From assembly GCF_032884065.1 (NCBI RefSeq), contig NW_027062691.1:248001-312000 (forward strand): 64,000 nucleotides of DNA. The letters are read 5' to 3'. Under the pieces are notes generated by a model, which did no database searches, was not told where the DNA came from, and saw only the letters and a list, made by a program, of their open reading frames with translations. Both the position numbers and the translations under genes were made by a program. Positions 22,680 to 36,412 of the stretch are shown here, one piece after another. How positions within the stretch are numbered: the stretch's first letter is position 1; the number at the start of each line of letters is the position of its first letter. The stretch comes from Artemia franciscana. Lineage: Eukaryota; Arthropoda; Branchiopoda; Anostraca; Artemiidae.

Positions 22680-25400
22680 TTTAATAAGCAAAAGCCTTAA
22701 AATGGGTCTGAAACATCCCACGTGGCCACTCAGTACCTCACTATGCACAAATGCCTTAGAGATGGGAAAGAGACGAAAGGACGAGAACTCGAGATGTCGA
22801 GTTCACCATATTTGGGGTATAGGCTACGGCTCAGAAATTGTAATACATGCAGCTGATATCGATGATTCCTCACTTTAACTAAGTCTAGTGGAATTATTAA
22901 TAAGTTTTTTAGGTTCAAGTTCAACTTCCATTTATTTCCATAAAATAACAATAACAAGACAATATCCCAAAAATGTCCATGGGAAATTCCCGCTCTTACT
23001 ACCTGAACATGCCACTTAAATGATAGATTTTCGTCGAAAATAACTCCCAGGAATCGCAATATAACGATCCAGGGGGGGGCAACTTATGGAGAATTTTGGT
23101 GTACGAAACTCAGTTATTGTAGGACAGCCGACAGCTGTACGAGAAAAAATATGAAGGTGCGACTTATTTATATTGAAAGCTAGTTAATTTACATCAAACC
23201 AGTTAAGTATCTTCTCCGCTATTGCTTGAAGCTTTACAATAAGGGATGATTCATCCAGAGCTGCAGCACCTAGACTAATGCCATCTGCAAACACTACCAA
23301 TTCTTCTCGATTATCAGATGTGAACACCGACGTAGTCTGAAAGTAATATTTATGACACAATCCACAGCACACATTGGTGATTGGGTTTTGAATTACATTC
23401 TGCCTGAATTTCAGGTTGACCAAGAATTTGAAATTGACATAGGACCATTAGAATGCCTCTCACTCACTCTATTGGACTATCTGTCTTGGCCTTTTCTACA
23501 ATTAGTCATGACTTGATGTCCATAACCATTCCATTTGAATTCAAAATGGAATAGAGGTGGGCATTAACTCATGGCTAATTGTAGAAGAGTCGGTAGAGGT
23601 CGCTCAGATAGATGAGGAAGAGGGTTGGCCCAAGAATAGAACCTTGGGGTACTTCGTATTCTATTGGAACTTACTCATTTGCATCTTCCATGGCAATAGA
23701 TCTGTCAGTGAGGTATGAAGAGAACCAGGACAATACTTCCCCATACTCACCATGGTAACAATAGAATCTTATTTGTAAGGCTGTCAAAAGCTTTCTTTAC
23801 ATCAACAAAAATGGCTGCAGGAATGACATCAGAATTTAGACGTTTTTATGTAAATTAAAGATGTCTATTACAAGCATTTTCTGTAGAATGTCTTGCACGA
23901 AATCCAAACTGATATTCAAGAAACATCACGAGACATTTGAGCACTGGCCTTTCAAATATCTTAGAGAACACTGACAAAAGAGAGATCGGACTGTAGTTCC
24001 CAGGGTGCTGATGATCACCTCCGTCAGAGAGAGGTATCATTTAAGACGATGGGGAAATACTTTTAGTATAAGTGACCTGCTAATCAAAAAGTGGGGTGAT
24101 AATCGATGGAATGATATGTTTGATTAATTTAGCCAAAATTTGGTCAAAACCTGCTGAAGAATTCTTTATTGACAAAACAATGTTTGAAATTTTCTGCTCC
24201 ATAACCTTTTCAAGAACTATTGGTTTCGAGCACGGAGGGCCTAGGAACTGCTTCCAAGACTGTGACAAAGAACAATAAGAAACCCTTTTACTGGTTTATC
24301 TCACTATCCCTGCAAATAATTTGTTCATCTTATGTCGTACTTGGCCTTTTTCTGTGATCAGTTGATCGTCTGCCAAGAGAAACTTGGGGAGACCTTCTGG
24401 CTTCATGAACGGCCAAGTAACTTCCTTAATCACGTCCCACGTAATCTTTATATTTTTACCACAATCAACAAATCTCTTGGTAATGTATACTGTTGTAGCT
24501 TTGCAGATAATTGATTTCAGCATATTACAGTACAACTTAAATACTTCTTATTTAGCATGACTCGGTCTGTTCTTGTACTATTTAAAAAGGTTCTGCTTCC
24601 TTTTTATTGACTTTATTCCTTAGGTTGTCCAGCGAGCTTTTATATAATAAGACGTGAAATTCTCCTTAACTGTGTCATAAAACTGGCCAAATATATCGTT
24701 ATAATTGCCCAAACTAATAATTTCTGGAAATGTACTCAAATTTTCTTTCAGTCTATCCAGCTGTACTGGTGAGCAGCAGAATTTCAGTTTGTCCTGAGGG
24801 ACTAATCTTCGTGGATTTTGGAAAATTTGAAACAAGGCCGCAACTTGCAAATTGTTAGAAGTATCAGAAACCAGCACTTTGTTCTTAATGGAGTGAAATG
24901 ATGAAAAATATTGATAATTAATGTTGTTGACTGGTTTGAAATCCTTGTCGGTATGTTTGTACAAAGAGCCAATTCATACGAAATTAGTAAAGACAAAAGA
25001 TCAGAACCCTGTCTAGATGACGTTTCCGCAAGGTCAAAGCTAAAGTCACGCATTAATATTACTTAAGTTTTTTTCAGTACAATTTATTACCTTTCCGTAG
25101 CGTTGATGAGGACTTCTGTTAAAAAAGACTCAAATACCTTTTCATTGTTTGTACAAAAACCATATCTTATTACGGGCTGAAAATCATTTTGGATGTAAAA
25201 TACAAGTTTACCTTTGTCAGCTGTCCTACGGTTAAGAGATGTCGATGTATAACTAGAAATATCAAAAAGTACCTGATTTTATCACTTAAAAACATTTCAC
25301 AGATACCAATAATCGCAGGGCACGAATTCCTACATTAAAATTGAACATCGACAAACGAAGAATTCAGGCCCTGAATGTGTACAACCGATGATACATCTGG
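22680..25400 (-). pseudogene. LINE retrotransposon: endonuclease and reverse transcriptase, degraded
   Basis: Reading down the minus strand: an apurinic-endonuclease-like region (about 25390-24800) with IIGICEMFLSD, the Asp-containing MRDFSFDL, TRISNQSTTLIINIF and SDTSNNLQVAALF; a linker; then the reverse transcriptase, with IKNSSAGFDQILAKLIK (24270-24080), VIFDENLSFK near 23040, and the block 24040-23855 containing GGDHQHPGNYSPISLLSVFS and YQFGFRARHSTENAC; motif A AAIFVDVKKAFDSL (about 23820-23780); and VVFADGIS in place of the FADD box (about 23300). The Asp pair of the active site is lost, and many frames are broken. It looks CR1/Jockey-like. It splits the left hAT-like remnant. Confidence 0.88.
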
Positions 25401-26249
25401 AGCCACAAAACCTCGACTCCTCTACAAACACGCTATCAATAATATTCTCCAAATTTTCATCAAAATTCACATTGGAGGCTTTACCAACCGCACCTTAATA
25501 GTTGCAGAAACGAATCTGATTTTGATACTTAAGATACTCATTGAAGTTTTAGATCAGGCTTTGAAATTTGCTTCTCTTTTTTACATTGTAAAATATTTGT
25601 CCATAATTATTTTTTAACAAATCAAAAATAAAGGTCAAAACAAAAATTCAAATCCTAAGAATGAAGCTGAAATTTTGGTACACACAGACTTGGCCGTAAA
25701 TTCGATCAATCACATATTGAAGATGAAATATAATTAATTATCGGTTTTAATTTCTTTTAAAGATGAGCATGAATAGGCTCTTTCGTTGTCGCATATATTA
25801 TCATCAGAACTTTCGACGAGCTGGAAAATATTATATATTGTCTTTAATCATAAAGAAACTAATCCTGCCTCCGGGTTAGAACATAGTGCCAATAGAGTGA
25901 AACCCAAAATTAGGTATAGTAAATCTTGGTCCATGTGTTGGTTGTTAAGTTCAACGCGTCTTCTGATAGTTGATGATTTTTGTAGCTAAGTCCCAAATGC
26001 TTACGATACAATTTTCAAAACCTTCGTATAGTCGACAGACTCAGGCCCATCTATTTCCAGTAAGGGTTACAATGTATATCTTGCTTCTACTGTTTTTGTA
26101 AATTTCTCTTGCGTGTGCCAGCTTGGAAGTGTAACGCAGTGATTAGTAACCGATATAACATACTAACCCGTGCATGGTTTTTCAGATAAGTTTTGTGAAT
26201 TTAACCGAAAATAATCTGTTTGATAACTTTCAGTATTAGCGTCCATTTT
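25401..26249. other. Probable 5' part of the LINE and flank; no gene
   Basis: This lies upstream of the LINE endonuclease region on the minus strand. I see no recognisable ORF1. The small frames at 25375-25617 and 25786-25989 show no known motif. Confidence 0.35.
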
Positions 26250-26615
26250 TGGTTATTGCTTGAATATATTTGTAGATTTTTCATTTTATGCTTTTTTGTT
26301 CTTGTTGCAATTGCTACTCCGCTACGGAATAAAGTCGATTCATTTAAATTGAAGTGGATATGATTTCGGTGTCCAGTTTTTGCAGGTTATGGTAGCCAAA
26401 TGGTCACTCTACTAATTTTCCGTTATAAATGTACCTGAATAGGATCGCTAATCGACTTTCCTAGCAACATCTTTTGTCCTGTCGGCACACATGGCGAAGT
26501 AATTAGCTGATTTTACATCTGAAATAATGTCTTAGTGCAAAGCATTTCCTATCAGTGGGATTGCGTTATTTGGGTACTGATGACTGTCATAGTGACCATA
26601 TCAGTGCTGTATCCT
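26250..26615 (-). pseudogene. hAT/ZMYM-like transposase N-terminal fragment (left copy)
   Basis: The minus strand has a degraded relative of the segment at 29775-30145, reading KSANYFAM followed by a diverged equivalent of DETKDVAK. This resembles the N-terminal DUF4371-type part of ZMYM/TTF-type hAT transposases. The two segments are inverse complements over about 350 bp at high identity. It lies in correct order upstream of the C-terminal fragment at 21855-22345. Confidence 0.6.
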
Positions 26616-29340
26616 GGTTTTCATTGCTTTTGGATATTTTCTTTACTAGTTCTTCGAAATTACCTCTGGTTACGGATGTTTTTGATCTGTAATTACCACT
26701 CAAAATAAGACCCTAGCGGCCAAGGTACCAATTACTGCTAAAATGTTTTTCTTGCACAGAACACCCCTTATAGTGCACCTCTTTTGATGCCTCTCCAGTC
26801 AGTCTGAAGTTAGACTTTGCTCACTTTCTTTCGCCGAGTGAGGTTTTAGATGGTTTTGTGCCACTTCGCCAAAATCATACAGCTTAAAATTTAAAATGTT
26901 TGTGTATTGAATCAGGGCATGGCTTAATTTTGCACTCAGTGTTAACTTAGCTCGATTTTTCACTGAGTCAGCACTTAGAAAGTTTCTTCATCGAATCAGG
27001 ATTTGACTCTCCCTAAACAGTCAGGCCATTTTTTGCATCAAGTCAGGCTTAGCTGAATTTAATTAGTTTTTGCAACGGTTTATAACTATTCTCTCTATGT
27101 AACAAGCAAATCCATAATTCGGACTGAGGTTGCATTTGCACCAAGGTTGAAAATCGTAGCATTATTTTTAAGCAACAATAAAAGTGCTAGTTTTTGAATG
27201 TCACAATAAAGCGACATGAAAAGATTCGCGCTACCTATTGACAGTCAATTCATAGGTAGCGCACTTTGCATGCCTGATGTATTTTGTATTGCTAATGAGA
27301 CATCATTTTAATTTTCCTCTTTACTGTTGAGAATGGCAGAGAGTCCAAGGGGAAATAACAAGAAACTTTTTCTGGGATGAAAATAACAATCGAGGATCAC
27401 TATTGCCCATTTAAAAATAGGTTGTATAAATAGATGGAGCTACGCACTACTGATTTCAGTGCTAGTAATAAAGAGGCTTGAAATTAAAAATACCGGCGAA
27501 ATATTTTTTCCATGCTTAAATTACAAATTAAATTGTATCAGTGGTATCCAGGGGGCGTCCCCCCTGAAGTACTGGGGGAGTTTTGGTTGTGACCGCTTGC
27601 TCTGGTTCAGGTTAAGACGAGAGTTATTTTTTGGTGATTGGTTTTAATAGCTGAGTTTTTAATAAGTTTTTAATTATTAAGACTGTTTCGTTTTGCATGC
27701 AAGTTTGAAACAAGGTTTCAGTTAGTTTGTGCGGTTCTGTTTGATTTTACTAGTGATGCATACCACAAAAAAGTATTTAATTAAGTTTAGGCTAATCAAG
27801 GGAATCTGTCTTACCAAAAGCCAACTTGGAGGCGAAAATCTTCATTTCATATTATTAAGGAGGGGAAATTTAAAATCTTAAACTTCATTAGGCTGTCGAA
27901 ATGATACTTAAGGAATGTGCTGTCACAACGGGGATGAAAAGTAGAATATTCACTTCTTTTAACTGTCAAAAATTTGTTTTCGAGTCTTGCTAGGGCACTA
28001 AGGCAAATCAATTGATATCATTTCTTTTTTTGAATGTCTATTTTTTTTTTTGGGTTAGCTTTATTTGTGACCCAGGGTGGTTTCTACATCATTGTTCTTT
28101 TTTAGCGGATTTGTATAATAGAAAGTAAATGTACAAGAAGTGCAAAAATTATTAATTTAAATTTTGGCTTTTTGGGAGCAAATGGTGGCCACTTTACTGC
28201 CTATTTTCATCTAGTTAATGCTCTGCATTATGTGACATGCCACCTCCTCTGTTTATCCTAAAACATTATAGTAAAGGCCAAACTCTTTAAAACTTTAATA
28301 AAGGTTCGTATAAGTATTTACTTATAATTACTAGAACTAAGTATATGAGTTGAAATACTCCTTCAAAGGTCGGAATAATCATTTAAGAAGAATAGATTTA
28401 AGAAAACTTGTTTATAAAGGAGGGCAAATAATTATGTTTTTTTTTCTAGGTGGGATAGATGGATCTCTGGATTCTCAGTTTGAATCAGCGAAATGGCATT
28501 GATTTTTTTTCCAATATTTACTAATAAATTTTTTATAAAAAGTGGAAATTCACACAACTTGAGTTAACCATGGAAACAAAATGCAACTACAGTATTACTT
28601 CAGAATTTTTCACCTTCTCAATACCAGCCAGTGACATATATTTGTCCATAAAATTGTCTAAACTGCATAATATACCGCTGAGGATTTTTGTACTTATTTT
28701 GATACAAGCCATCGAATCATATTTCCACGATTAGCTGTTTATAAATCAAAATTTTTACAGGACAATTCTCTTACTTAATGCTAAATCTGAGTCAAATTTC
28801 AAATTTTTATTTTTGTGCTCAACAGACGTACCGAGATTTAAAATTCGATTTGAATATGTGAAAATCTCAACACTAAAAAAATTAATTAAAAATCTACCAC
28901 AGCTTGAAAACCTGAGAATTTAAATCACCAATCTATATCTATCGAATACAGAAATAACCAACACATAATTATTTGTTTTTAAGGAGTATTTTGACTCATA
29001 TACTTAGTTTGAAGCACATACCTACATGCACCTTTCTTTGAGTTAATATTTTTTTGAAAATTTTGGCCCAAAATTTTCAAAAAGCTTTAATGGATAAGGC
29101 ACTATACTCCACTCAACAAAAAGAAATAAGAAGAAAAAACATAGAAGTAAACAAAACAACATAAAATCTCGGAACCTTTAAGCATAAAATAAATCAACAT
29201 TTAAATGGTAATAATTAATATTTTTGTTTAATCACTGCTATTACATTTGACAAATGTTAATGTCAGTCCTAACTATTAGTTTATTCTAAATTTATAGTCC
29301 AAGACCCGTGAATAGAGGAGATGTTGTGTTAAATATATTG
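26616..29340. other. Spacer between the two inverted hAT-like remains
   Basis: AT-rich DNA without supportable genes. I could not extend the inverted symmetry into this stretch by eye. A CCAGGGGGCGTCCCCCC block at about 27548-27565 is G/C-rich and self-complementary. Confidence 0.35.
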
Positions 29341-29344
29341 CTAT

Positions 29345-29645
29345 TAAATGATGGCTGGAAGTGGAGGTTGGAGATGTGGCGGTCCTGGCCTCTCTTCTCC
29401 TTGGGGCACAATCTTGATTAGTGCCCCCCACCCACCTTTCAACCAATTATTTTCAAGTCCAGTTTTAAACAATTTTCATTTATCAACAGATTTTTACCAA
29501 CTGCGCCCCCAGCTTCATTTTAATAAAGTTAAATTATAATCACTAGATTATTTATTTAAATTTTAGCACCCCTAAAATTTTGAAGCCAAGGGCAAGTGCC
29601 CCTCTGCTACCCCTCCCCCTAAAACTGCCTCTGCACATGAAACAA
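29345..29645. repeat. Possible transposon end, CAGAGGCAG-type
   Basis: On the minus strand the block begins CAGAGGCAGTTTTAGGGGGA and continues GGGGCACTTGCCCTTGG. Towards 29345 it has CCAAGGAGAAGAGAGGCC. CAGxGGC-type ends are common in hAT elements. No target duplication was identified. Confidence 0.35.
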
Positions 29646-29774
29646 TTTTCGTGCTATTTAGTTTCTTGACCACAAGGGCGTTGCCTTGGGGGGTAATGAC
29701 GAATGAGAGACACCCGCAAACCAAAGTAATTTCATAGAAATGGTGGAGGAAATATCTAAAGGAGATAAAAAGTC

Positions 29775-30145
29775 AACGGCCAAATTACAGTGCTGTTATG
29801 GTCACTATTAGGTTAGGCAAAGTTAGGGTGTCACACTGAGAGGAAATATTTTGCACTAAGAGATTATTTCAGATGTAAAGTCAGCAAATTACTTCGCTAT
29901 ATTTGTCGACGAGACAAAAGATGTTGCTAAATCAATTAGCGATCCTTTTCAGGTACATTTGTAATGTAAAATTATTGGAGGGACCATTCGGCTACCATCA
30001 CATGCAAAAAATAGACACCCAAAGCATATCCACCTCAATTTGAATGAGTGGACTTTATATCCCTTAGCGGAGTAATAAATGGAACGAGAACAAAAAACCA
30101 TCGAATAAAAAATGCACAAAATATATATTCAAGCAAGGTTATCAC
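29775..30145 (+). pseudogene. hAT/ZMYM-like transposase N-terminal fragment (right copy)
   Basis: The plus strand reads KSANYFAIFVDETKDVAKSI (about 29878-29937), then a stop and frame changes. An acidic Asp-Glu-Thr-Lys block after a hydrophobic strand is typical of the DUF4371-type region of ZMYM/TTF-related hAT transposases. It pairs, in order and orientation, with the C-terminal fragment at 31630-32110, and its inverse copy is at 26250-26615. Confidence 0.7.
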
Positions 30146-31514
30146 CATCAAGATGACTAGTATAATTGATTTCTCAACCATATTTAATTTTTGAAAACTG
30201 TCAGAACCTCAAAAATTTAAATAATTTAAGAAATATGAAATAAACCCCCAGAAAAAAGATTGGACAATTAGTGAGATTGATTGAATTTATGGCCAGGGCT
30301 GTCTGCAGCAAAATTGTAACTGCTTTTTTGCTTTGAAACCCTGTTTTGGCTGCTATTTTGATTTTTTTTAAATAATTACTGACAAATATTTTACTAAATA
30401 TTAAAAAATAGAGGCTTTATTTAAAATTTCAAACAGCGTCTGCTATATCAAAAGCAGATTTAAATGCAGATATTAAATATATCAAAAATCGTTTTTTAAA
30501 TCCACTAGACTTGACTAAAATGAAGAATCTTTAGTTGAGACTTTGGATAAAAAAATTTGTAGAGTTCATCCTATATATGGTGAACTCGATATTTATCTCG
30601 CATTATTTCGAATCGATCATCTTTCATGTTGCATATCGTGAGTTATAGAGTGGCCACATGGGACACGTATCAAATTTGCGGGGTTTTGGCGATTCCTAAG
30701 GAATTTGCGCAATAATTTTCCAAATCGGCGAATTAGCGAAAAAAAAGTCTTGGAGCTTGAGAGCGTTATCCAGACTCGCTGGTGTTAGGCAGCCCACTCT
30801 ATTTCCAGGATAAAGGTTAGATTAAAGTGTATTGTTGCTGTGCTAGCGTCAATCTCTGATATTCCTAATGTCGAGACAGCGTGTGAAGTAGACACACAAC
30901 TGAGCATATTAACTTAGCTTCTTTTGCCTCAACACCGCGTATAATAGAAAAATTATCAGTAATTGTAAATTGTTTATCAGTGTAATCTCAGTCGGAAATT
31001 TTGCCAATTCATAAAGTAATTGGACTGATTTCTGGGATATACAACACACTCCAAAAGGCGAGAAATAATAACAAATAGAACAACTTAAACCAATTCAAAT
31101 TCTTAGCTTTACTCATTATCCAGGAAAAAAACTCAAAAATCTAAAACCATTGTTTGAAGCAAAAAAAAAGTCAAGCAATTTCCATTCACCTCGAAGACTT
31201 TCTTTCATACCCAACAATCGGTAAACGTAATATCAGTCAGCCAGTTTAAACAGACTCCATTAAACTTTTATACTTCGAGGTAATAAACCGTTTGACGAAT
31301 TTTTACTTTACTTAGCTCTATTGCTCTATTGACTTTAAATGACATTATTGTTCTGCCTATGAAAACTAAAAAAATATGTGCAAAGGCTTGATTGCCCGGA
31401 AGAGCTAACAACAACAAACCAAAAAGATTTAAAAATTCTCTTCTTAGCCAATAAAAAAAAAGCGTCAATTAAAATGAGAACATAATTATATTTAAAAAAA
31501 TTTCCACAAAAGCA
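30146..31514. other. Non-coding interior of the right hAT-like remnant
   Basis: The stretch is AT-rich with no readable transposase core. The two recognisable ends are separated by about 1.5 kb, so it may contain decayed transposase sequence or later insertions. Confidence 0.35.
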
Positions 31515-31630
31515 AAGTAAAATTAAGAGCTAAAGTAAACTAAAGATGGGCAGAAATAAAGTCAAATAATTTTTCGAGCGTAAAACTACCATAAATAACC
31601 AAAAATAAATAAATACAACAAAAACAAACA
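31515..31630. repeat. Dispersed repeat, AAAGAGCTACATTAA family, copy 2
   Basis: Shares AGATGGGCAGAAATAAAGTC, ACTTTTCGAGCGTAAAACTACC-like and TAACCAAAAATAAATAAAT blocks with the copies at 11940 and 47470. Confidence 0.45.
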
Positions 31631-32110
31631 TTCCATGGAAAGACGTTCAAGCTCAGATTTTTAAAGTGGAGAGGGTTGTGTGTTGTTTACAAGGGATTTG
31701 CGGTATCAATGACTATGCCATAGAATATCAACCTCTCTTAACCAGTTGCATCTCTAAAAAGGGATATTTCAAAAATGGACCTTTTCCGAGCTATCAAGAT
31801 TTTATCCAACCTCCCAATTGCTTATTCTGTAGTGGTAAAACTGATGAAGCTAGTTGCTACCTTGCCAGTGACTACTGCCAAAAATCGACGATTCTTCTCG
31901 GCATTAGGACGTGAGAAGAGTTATCCACGATTGAGGACGGGAAATGACAGACTCCGTAATTACAATGTCATGGCCGTCAAAAATGAGGAGGTAAGCAGCA
32001 GGATTTTGACAGATTAGTTGACGATTTCTCCAAGCAACAAAGATACTATTGCTCTCTGTGTTAGATATATTCGCTCAATATTGTTACATTTTTTGGGTAT
32101 TTCCTTTACA
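31630..32110 (+). pseudogene. hAT-type transposase C-terminal (dimerisation) fragment (right copy)
   Basis: The frame 31775-32017 encodes MDLFRAIKILSNLPIAYSVV and then KLMKLVATLPVTTAKNRRFF followed by SALGREKSYPRLRTGNDRLR. This is the signature of the hAT dimerisation region: a hydrophobic LPVTTA strand, then the ERSFSAL-like turn, here NRRFFSAL. The preceding frame 31666-31914 overlaps it. The fragment is a more intact, inverted relative of 21855-22345. Confidence 0.8.
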
Positions 32111-35100
32111 AAATTGAAGAAAAAACCGTTCCCCCCCCTCCCTAATTTTTCGCAAATAGCTTGACTCACCACGTGCATAAAAAAATAAAAATCAATATAT
32201 ATAAAAAAGAAACATTTATTTCGAACCTTTGACATTACCAAATTCCTGAAAAAGATCCCTTTTTAAGATGATTTTCAAATTATGGTGCCATTTTACAGTT
32301 GACGGAATGTAGGAACGGATTGCAAATTGACTTCAAGATATTATAGCTGTGTCGGGAGGAAGGAAATAAATTTAATACGAAATTTAGAAAAGAGGCCACA
32401 AACGAACTTATGTTAAGAATAAATGGTGTTACATTTAAAAATTTAAAGATTAAAAGATTGGTCTTTAACCATCTTTTGGGGTCAGGCGCTCTTTGTGACA
32501 ATTTGTATAGGTCAAACCATTTATCATGTCGCTTAGCTTTATGGCGTTGCTTAGTAACTATAATAGTAATGAAGAGTAGGAAATGAGAATAAAGATATAA
32601 ATCGTATATTCGTAAAATATATATTAAATATTAAATACTAGTTCTTTTGGGGGTGTAATAAGAAAAACAGAACGAAGAGATAGAAATGCATAGACGAAAT
32701 TTAAAACGAGGGTCTTAAATATAGGCAATAAAGCCTTAACTTTTCCTTTTTGAAAATGAATAAGCACTGTTCCTTTTTAAAAATAGTGTTTTTATAAACA
32801 GTGTCAACTTTGACGAAATCTCAAAAATTTACTAATTCAAAATTTTACTTTTCATAATAACGTAGCGTATCTTTCCACTTTTTAAGTTCTATATATTTCG
32901 CTTTAGTTACAGAAATCACAATTTTATAATGAAAGTAAATTTCTGTACTTCCACAACCGCCATATATATTCATTACAAGATCGATATCTACCTCAATATT
33001 TTGGTGAATGTTCATAATGGCTAGTCCTGTCAGTTTGAAGCTCTTCGTTAGTATTTCCTCTTCTATTCATCTAGAAATATTCGATACTCGTTTTAAGCTA
33101 TAACACTTTTATTTACCTTCATATGAATTTGATTTCTCCTTGTTGCAAGCTTCTTTACACAAAGAAAAATGTTCCCATTCGTTAAGGTGTTTGTTGTCTT
33201 CCCCAGCTTTTAGAATTAAATTTACTATACCTCTATAGATAATATACCTCTAAGAGGTAATAAACCTTTGCTTTTAGAATGAACTTTAATATAATCTAAA
33301 ATGATACATGTCAAAAATGAGCTGTATTATTTTGAATTTGAAGTTTTGATAACAAAATTAATTTGTTTATTATTATGAAATCCAAATGTTTTGAAATCCA
33401 TAGGTAAATAAATCTGATATTACTTAAGGAGTTTTGCTTTGACTGATTAGCACATCCTCCCCTCTAAATGGGGGACACTAGTATTTTTTTTTATCTATCA
33501 TGCCAAAGTCTTATTTTTGCTTCCAGTTAAGTAAAATCACACAGTTTAAAATTTTGCTATTTTTTAACTTATTTTCGAATTTTCTTTAGTTTACGTTCTA
33601 GCTGAAACTAGACTGACCATTTTTTTTTTTTACAAATTCCTTGCCATCCTTTGAAAATTAGATTTTCCGGGGAACTTTTTTTTGATGGGGGAGAAAGGAA
33701 GGGGTTGCCTGGCAAGAACCTTGATTGCCATTTTTTCTTTCTTTTTATGCGACAGGTTCATAGTCTAAGGTTCTGGCAGTTCTTATTCATTTGATTTAAT
33801 TCCCCTCTTTTTAAAAATAAGGATGGATACTATATATTTTTTTTATATCTCTGCTTTCTCCATATAGCTCAGACAAAACCTCTTGGAATATTTTTTTTTT
33901 TTTAACTTTTTTTTTTACTGTACATTCTGGTTGAATGTATAGTAAATTTTCATTCTTTTTTTTAAAGTAAGTCAATTAATATTTTCGGAGGGGAGGGACC
34001 AGGAGCATTTGTTTGTGTTGTCTGGGGGGTATCTTGGTAAGAATTTTACAAGCTATTTTAGGGATAAGAAAATCAGATGTTGGTTTTTAAAAACTTACCG
34101 GGCATGGAGGTGGTTTTTTGGTGGATTTAAAAAATGAAATTATATACCGTCTTGCAATATTATATTCTAGGACTGGACTTACCCAAAACATTTTTATCAG
34201 TGAAAGAAGAGAAGATTTAATCTTCGGTTTCTCTCAATCAGTTAGTGCCCCCCCCCCTCTTAAATAATTTTTTATGTCATCGAATAGTATCAAGTTATTA
34301 AATATCTTAAAAATTTTAATCAGAAAATATTACTTTCATATGCCAGAAAATTACAAAAAGCTGGGAACTTATTTTGACCTCTTTTGCTTTACTGTTTAGC
34401 ATGCATACAAGACTGTCTTATCCAAAAGGCTGATACAGACTGCAGCCCAAGGGCCGTCAAACGTGAGGGACACACACATAGTCATTAAGTAATTTGTTTT
34501 TACAAATGAGTAAGATGTTTTCAAGTTTTGTCCACTAAATGCCTTGTTTAGCATAAAATGAGGATCTTAATTCAGCAAGAGAGCCCAAAAATTTAAAATT
34601 CAATAGAAAACATGGCTTCAAGTTAACCCCTTTTATAAGCCATTTCAACCTGGAGCCCCTTATATATCTACTTAATTATTTTGGGAAGTCCTACTGCATT
34701 TAAGGGGGTCCTAATCTGAAGTTGCTTTTATGTTTATCTTATTATATTTGAAAAACCTACTCCATTTACAAGGATCAATATCTCTTACCCTGGGGGCTCC
34801 ACATTGCCTTAATCGGGCCCTGATTGGACACATCCTCTTATGAACTTACCAGCATAAATTGAGAGAAACAAAGACAAGCTCTGTCAAGGGTTTTCTGTTA
34901 CAAACTCCCCCGATGGCTATTGAAAAATAAGTGGGTATGGATCATTGCTTTATCTATACCAAATCTTGTGTTGCCTTAGAACCGCCTAATTTAGCCAGTA
35001 GCTAGGCCTACAGACTGAAAAATATAGAACTAGTAAAAAACTATTTAAATGATATAGGACTATATTATACTCTTGAATAAAGTTATCAAAAAGCGCAGTT

Positions 35101-35139
35101 TATATCCAGCGCATTGACTATCCAATTCTGGGCTGGTTC
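32111..35139. other. Long stretch without recognised gene
   Basis: AT-rich DNA with poly-T tracts (33481-33490, 33620-33635, 33890-33915) and C-runs (about 32129-32138, 34248-34256). I found no coding region or clear repeat structure. Confidence 0.4.
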
Positions 35140-35169
35140 TCATCTCTTCTGTCGCCTACGAAATTCTGC
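35140..35169 (-). CDS. Candidate terminal mini-exon (weak)
   Basis: On the minus strand a long T-rich tract ending TTGTTTTTACAG is followed by nine codons, AEFRRRQKR, and TGA. It looks like a textbook 3' splice site with a short last exon. No donor partner with a matching frame was established; the unknown gene ending at 39136 lies upstream on the same strand. This could be chance. Confidence 0.2.
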   Translation of the reverse strand, partial: AEFRRRQKR

Positions 35170-36412
35170 CTGTAAAAACAAGAAAAATCAAATTTTGAAA
35201 GCAGTAGTAAAGGCAGAGTAACCACAGACGCGGCAAGGAATTTTTCACAGGGACGGCTATGGGGAGGGGTACAGTATCTCAAGTTTCACTCCTGACAAGC
35301 CTAGAATTTTGATCCTGGGGGGGGGGTCCTCTTTGAAGCTTTGTCTTGGTCCTTTCTCCGGGTTAGGCCACCCTGAATACTGTGTATCTCAAAATTTTCT
35401 TCTTTTTTTCGAATTCTAAAAACTTCTGATTCTAAAATTGAAAACCATGGATGCAAAATGCTAATTCCGGTAGCATAGGAAAAAAAAAAAAAAACTATGT
35501 TGATGGCATGAAAGTAAATAATTTCATGGCCTAGGAAAAACGAAAAAAGTAATTTTGATGGCTCTGCAGTAAATATACTTATAGTTGCAGATGAACCAGC
35601 AAATTTAAAGCAAAATATTTGGTAGGAGGGAGAAGGTCTCTTCAAAAAATTGATGCTCAATTCATCTCAAATCTTGAACAGAATGGGATCCATTATTACT
35701 CAAAAATGTTTAAATCTTGAGAACTTCAGGTTACATTCTTGGGGTGGGGGGATCCTGTGATGAACCTTTTTTTAGTTAGACGAGCTTTGAAGACTTTAGT
35801 GCTTGCTGGATTTGTGAGAATTAATGACTTGATGCTTTAATAAGGGAGGGGGTATTAGGAGACTTTAAAGAAAATTTACTCCTCTTTCTTCACTAGCCTA
35901 GAAGAGACTCTGCAATCAGTATCACTTGTAATATTTTTTGTTCTGGCAAGTTTAGAAAATCTGAAGAAAAATTTTATGGGAAACTGTGTTTCAACTTCTT
36001 TCCTGGGTTAGAAGAATCCCATATACTCAATAGATAAAATTATTTTAGAGTTCTGATATCTTGTAGTTCTTGATCCTTGGGAAGGAGGGTGGAAGTAGTG
36101 CCTCCAGGACTGTTTGTCCTGTATTCTGTCAATGTTAATAAATTCAGTTCTCCTAGCCTATTACTTTGTTTTCATTTGGTGTTTCACGGATATAACAGAA
36201 AAACGTTATTCAATCGATGAATAAGAGAGAAAACATTTACTTTTATCGTAGCACGGAAAAAAAAGATTTTCATTTTGATGATTCATTTGGTGTTTTGTCA
36301 TATGAAAATGGACTCGACAAGAAGGTAACCTTATGCCAGTTATATTATTTGTATAGCTAATATTATTTTATTTACTTTCCGAGGGTACTAGAATTAACAA
36401 GCTGTATCCTTT
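35170..36412. other. Non-coding stretch
   Basis: Contains A- and G-runs (35325-35332, 35480-35494). The 119-codon minus frame at 35301-35660 runs through an A-tract and has no protein-like features, so it is not called. Confidence 0.35.

Noticed and set aside
35301..35660. 119-codon minus-strand frame
   Set aside because: Runs through A-tracts, encodes long Phe runs, and shows no recognisable motif or splice context.
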